Origin: Spirochaetaceae bacterium
Lineage (GTDB): Bacteria; Spirochaetota; Spirochaetia; Treponematales; Treponemataceae
DNA: 64,000 bases
Direction: 5' to 3'
NCBI GenBank assembly: GCA_017614995.1
Contig: JAGAAX010000039.1
Location: forward strand, 62,001 to 126,000
In this document: positions 60,669-64,000 of the stretch, one piece after another
How the letters are laid out: each line of letters opens with the position of its first letter
How positions within the stretch are numbered: the first letter of the stretch is position 1
Position numbers and translations under genes: made by a program
The notes under the pieces: generated by a model
Seen by the model: the letters and a program-made list of their open reading frames with translations, nothing else
Databases searched by the model: none
Told to the model about the DNA's origin: nothing

Positions 60669-62678
60669 CTAGGCAAAGGTGCGGTTGCTGTTTCTTTGGA
60701 TAAATTCTTTGAAATCGGCGACATTCATCGGTTTGGCGTAGTAGAAGCCTTGTATAAGGTTGCAGCCGATTTCTTTTAGGCTTAGGGCAGAAATCTCGTC
60801 CTCAATGCCTTCTGCAAGCGTAACCATGCCCTTTTCGTTTGCCATGCTGACAAGATGTTTCAGGCAAATCATGTTCTGCTCGTCTTTGCAGGCAAGGTCT
60901 ATCAGCGACTTGTCGAATTTAATCTCAAAGAACGGATAAGACATAAGGCGCGCTGTGTTAGAAAAGCCTGTTCCATAATCGTCAAGCGCAAAAAGAACGC
61001 CTTTTTTTGTAAGCGAATTGAGCATGTGCCCAAAGTTAATTTCGTCCTCGGCAGCAAGAGATTCAGTTATTTCAAAACGGAATACATCTTTTGGGAGCTT
61101 GTAAGAAGAGATAATGTCAAGCAAATGTTCGACAATATTGGCTTGAAAGAGCTGCATGACTGAAAGGTTTATATTTACCGTTTCTATACCGAATTCAAGC
61201 AGGTTTGTCTCAAGAATGAATTCGCAGGTCTTTTTTAGCGCAATGTCGCCAATTTGAAGAATATCGCCGTTGCGTTCAGATTCGGGTATAAATTCAACAG
61301 GCGGAATATATCTGCCGTCGTTGCCTTTTAAGCGGATAAGCGATTCAGCACCAATAAAACGCTTTTTGACTGTGCTGTAAATAGGCTGCAAAAAAACCTC
61401 GAAAGATTCATTCTGAATTGCGTCCTGAACGGTGTGAATAATGGCTTTTTTCTCATAAAATTTGTTGAAAAGCGAATAATCGAGCGTTACAACCGAGTCA
61501 GGTTCAGGCTTTATGTGGGCAACTGCAAATTTCAGAATGTCGATAATTTCGTCTGTAAGCAGAAATTTGTGCTCGTCTTTAAGCACGTTAAAAATTTTTA
61601 AGTTTTCAATTTTATAGATTGAAAGGTTGATGCGGTAAGCAAGCGTTTTTGAGACATTTTCAGAAAAATTGACATAAAACGGATTTTTAGAAATTTCAGA
61701 AAGAATCTGGGTTTTTCCGTTTGAAACGTCGCCGCTTTCGCAGAAAAAGCCGTAAGTGTTGTCCGCAATATGAAACAGATACTTGTTCTCGCACGAGGCA
61801 TTTATGTGCTTAAGATAGTTTGTAATAAGCTTATAGGCATGCGTTGTGCCTATTTGAATCTTTAGCGAGTTGAAATTATCAAGCTGAAAGAAAATAAGCG
61901 AAACCGGCTTTCTAGAATTTACAGAAACATTTAAGAATTCTGTAAAAGCCGCCTTGTTATATGTGTCTGTCGATTTATGCACATAAGAAAGCGGATTCTT
62001 GAGCGCCAGAAAGCACACAAGCAGAGAAACCGAAATTGCAAAGCCTATAACAAGGCAGTGCGGGTTAAAATACTGAAAAATAATGGCAACAACCAGAGCA
62101 ATGCTGTAAAAAACCACGCATGTAATTGTTGCAGCTTTTATCTTCTTTTTGAATTTAAAGCAGTGAATAAGCCCAAGAATAATGTAGAAGCCGGCAATTA
62201 TGTAGAGAACGGTCATGCCTGCGCCATGATGATAAGCACCGGTTTCGTCGTTGTACATTGTCCAATGCGTCAACGGCGATGTAATTGTAGAAATCAGAAT
62301 ATAGTAGACTGTTAAGCCGAGCGTGTATTTAATCACTTTTGGGGTTTCAGCATAAGTGTGTGTCATTGAAAGCAAAAAGTAATAGTAAAACAGCGGAATC
62401 ATGTTTACTGAAAGAATGTGTACAATGTTTACTATGTTGGTTAAGACCGGCGCTTTTAACGCATAATACTGATTTGTATAAACGGACAGAAGATTAAAGA
62501 TAATGCCGGTTAGAGCAGATGCCGTCAAAAGTAGAAAAACTTTAGAATTATGAGTCGGAAAATGTTTGTAAAAAATCAGAACAGCAAGAATAATCGACGT
62601 AATGATAAGGCTTGCAATATCGAAATATATAATGTAATTCACAAAGTTAATATATAGACAATAGAATTTTATGTCCAT
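60669..62678 (-). CDS. Membrane EAL-domain c-di-GMP phosphodiesterase with degenerate GGDEF
   Basis: This 669-residue protein has seven or so N-terminal spans (about 15-235) resembling the 7TM sensor domains of signalling kinases. A GGDEF-like domain follows with its catalytic motif lost (ADNTY). The EAL domain has GAESLIRL (Glu about 445), NINLSV, FEITES, DDYGTGFSN, KFDKSL and AEGIE. The metal and base residues are kept, so it is probably active. The start at 62678 is by topology; GGAG lies 14 nt upstream and an in-frame TTG at 62711 is an alternative. Confidence 0.87.
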   Translation of the reverse strand: MDIKFYCLYINFVNYIIYFDIASLIITSIILAVLIFYKHFPTHNSKVFLLLTASALTGIIFNLLSVYTNQYYALKAPVLTNIVNIVHILSVNMIPLFYYYFLLSMTHTYAETPKVIKYTLGLTVYYILISTITSPLTHWTMYNDETGAYHHGAGMTVLYIIAGFYIILGLIHCFKFKKKIKAATITCVVFYSIALVVAIIFQYFNPHCLVIGFAISVSLLVCFLALKNPLSYVHKSTDTYNKAAFTEFLNVSVNSRKPVSLIFFQLDNFNSLKIQIGTTHAYKLITNYLKHINASCENKYLFHIADNTYGFFCESGDVSNGKTQILSEISKNPFYVNFSENVSKTLAYRINLSIYKIENLKIFNVLKDEHKFLLTDEIIDILKFAVAHIKPEPDSVVTLDYSLFNKFYEKKAIIHTVQDAIQNESFEVFLQPIYSTVKKRFIGAESLIRLKGNDGRYIPPVEFIPESERNGDILQIGDIALKKTCEFILETNLLEFGIETVNINLSVMQLFQANIVEHLLDIISSYKLPKDVFRFEITESLAAEDEINFGHMLNSLTKKGVLFALDDYGTGFSNTARLMSYPFFEIKFDKSLIDLACKDEQNMICLKHLVSMANEKGMVTLAEGIEDEISALSLKEIGCNLIQGFYYAKPMNVADFKEFIQRNSNRTFA

Positions 62679-62831
62679 AAATTTTCTAAAATCTCCAATT
62701 AGAATTAACAAAGTAAATGTTTTGTATCTTAATTTGAGAAACTTTGTAAATTTTTATAAACGAAGATTATATATTTGTTGACTTATTGACTGACTTTATT
62801 ATTCTGATTTGTTATAATTCAGAAGAATCAG

Positions 62832-63572
62832 ATGAATATTGTTTTATTTAAAGAAAATGAAATTTCTCAAAGACTGCCGTTAAGAGATCCGCGCGGCGAG
62901 CATATAAAGAAAATTCTGCACAAATCTGCCGGAGAAACTTTTGAAGCTGGTATAATCAATGTTTCAGAGGGCGAGTGCCGCATTCTAGAAATTACGGAAA
63001 AGGACATAGCTTTTGAATATAAGTCGCTGCGCCCGGTTGCGCCGCTTTACCGGCTGAAGCTTGTTATAGGCTTTCCGCGCCCGATACAGCTTAAACGGCT
63101 TCTCCGCGATGTGGTAAGCCTCGGCGTTTCAGAGATTCATCTTACAGGCACAGAATTAGGCGAAAAATCTTATTTGAAGTCTACTCTGCTTGAAAGGGGC
63201 GCAGCCGAGGCGATGTTGATTGACGGTGCGTGTCAGGCAAAATCTGCCGCGCTTCCGGCTTTGTACATGCACAATAATTTGTCTGAATATTTTGAGGCTG
63301 TTTTTAGAGATGTTCAGTCTGAGGATGAGCTTGTTCTTTTAGACAATATAAAGCCGGAATTCAGGCTTTCAGATGCTGTTATGCAAAGGCAGTTTGAAGG
63401 CAAAACCGTAATTGCTGCAATAGGCTCTGAACGCGGCTGGACAGACAGAGAAAGAGACAAATTTAAAGAGAAAGGCTTTAAGTTTTATAGTCTTGGCAGC
63501 CGCGTTTTAAGAACTGAAACAGCCGCGACAACGGCAGTTTCGCTTGCGCTTGCCGCCATGAATATTCTTTAG
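62832..63572 (+). CDS. rsmE: 16S rRNA m3U1498 methyltransferase RsmE
   Basis: This 246-residue SPOUT enzyme has an N-terminal PUA-like part (LPLRDPRGEHIKKILH) and the knot motifs FPRPIQLKRLLRD, AAIGSERGWTDRERD and LGSRVLRTETAATTAV. It methylates N3 of U1498. A TATAAT at 62813-62818 puts the start of transcription within about 7 nt of the ATG. Confidence 0.93.
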   Translation: MNIVLFKENEISQRLPLRDPRGEHIKKILHKSAGETFEAGIINVSEGECRILEITEKDIAFEYKSLRPVAPLYRLKLVIGFPRPIQLKRLLRDVVSLGVSEIHLTGTELGEKSYLKSTLLERGAAEAMLIDGACQAKSAALPALYMHNNLSEYFEAVFRDVQSEDELVLLDNIKPEFRLSDAVMQRQFEGKTVIAAIGSERGWTDRERDKFKEKGFKFYSLGSRVLRTETAATTAVSLALAAMNIL

Positions 63573-63586
63573 AATTGGAGTAAAAA

Positions 63587-64000
63587 ATGAACCAAGACCA
63601 GATAAAAGAAATGCTGCTTAAAATTGAAGATACGGAATTAGACTTCTCTGTAACTTTTACGGGCAAAGAAAGCAAAAAAGTAAACGGCTTATACAAGCCC
63701 GACACGCATGAGATTTTGCTTCATACCAAAAATTTTAAGACAGACAATCAGCTTGTTTACACCACCATTCACGAATATGCACATCATCTTATTGCTGAGC
63801 AGAATCCGCTTAAATGTTCTGGAAGAGCCCATACAAACGAATTCTGGGCAAAATTCCACGAGCTTCTTGAAAAAGCTGAACAGCAGGGCTTGTATGTGCT
63901 CGGCTTTGAGAATTCGCCTGAATTAGAAGCTTTGACCGAAGATATACGCAAAAATTACCTTGAAGCCAACGGTCAGCTTATGATTGAATTCGGCAAAAAG
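63587..64000 (+). CDS. Zinc metalloprotease-like protein, 3' end outside the window
   Basis: 138 codons run off the window edge without a stop. HEYAHHLIAEQN gives an HExxH motif, and RAHTNEFWAKFHELL gives a likely third ligand region, as in small SprT-like or ImmA-like peptidases. A GGAG SD lies 8 nt upstream, 15 bp after rsmE, so they are co-transcribed. Confidence 0.75.
   Translation, partial: MNQDQIKEMLLKIEDTELDFSVTFTGKESKKVNGLYKPDTHEILLHTKNFKTDNQLVYTTIHEYAHHLIAEQNPLKCSGRAHTNEFWAKFHELLEKAEQQGLYVLGFENSPELEALTEDIRKNYLEANGQLMIEFGKK

Overview
The window is chromosomal DNA of a spirochaete, most probably a host-associated Treponema (gut or rumen type). The basis is protein-level recognition: an archaeal/eukaryal-type PheT, a TER/FabV enoyl reductase in a fatty-acid operon, a cyclophilin-FKBP lipoprotein, and the gyrB/dnaA/dnaN/recF origin neighbourhood. 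Species cannot be fixed from the sequence alone.

Layout. 1-4.9 kb is an accessory patch: a broken vapBC, higBA, a duplicated gene tail, an XRE regulator divergent from a BspA-type LRR lipoprotein, and an intact vapBC, with several local repeats. 4.9-14 kb holds htpG, a PTS-IIC-like and an ECF S-component membrane protein, an M48 peptidase, a YARHG protein, a hydrogenase-like chemoreceptor and a dCMP deaminase. 14.2-19.8 kb is the fabH-D-G-F-Z-V operon (minus strand). 20-28 kb has pheT, a DAACS symporter, MgtC, mnmE, a PAP2 phosphatase and phosphofructokinase. 28.2-28.4 kb has tRNA-Ala(CGC) and initiator tRNA. 28.8-38.2 kb has ftsK, an HD protein, a SpoU methyltransferase, a mutarotase-like gene, an argA with an in-frame stop, two parS sites and a ROK protein. 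38.4-47.4 kb is the origin region: gyrBA leftward; dnaA, oriC, dnaN, recF and a DciA-like gene rightward. 47.4-50.7 kb is rpmH-rnpA-yidD-yidC-jag. 50.7-64 kb has a dual PPIase lipoprotein, pepF, a hydrogenase-like c-di-GMP phosphodiesterase, an RluA enzyme, a fucose-isomerase-like enzyme, tRNA-Ala(GGC), a membrane EAL protein, rsmE and a truncated metalloprotease.

Two results stand out. (1) Two cytosolic proteins (10924-13038 and 54596-57184) share one sensory chassis: 2x[4Fe-4S] ferredoxin, an [FeFe]-hydrogenase H-cluster domain with all four ligand cysteines but without the proton-transfer cysteine, then a CxxCx4Cx16C Fe-S module. One ends in a methyl-accepting signalling domain, the other in a degenerate GGDEF plus an intact EAL domain. 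They look like H2/redox sensors feeding chemotaxis and c-di-GMP respectively. (2) Ten genes, including dnaA, have a sigma70-type promoter whose -10 hexamer ends exactly 6 nt before the ATG, with no Shine-Dalgarno sequence, which implies leaderless mRNAs next to ordinary SD-led genes.
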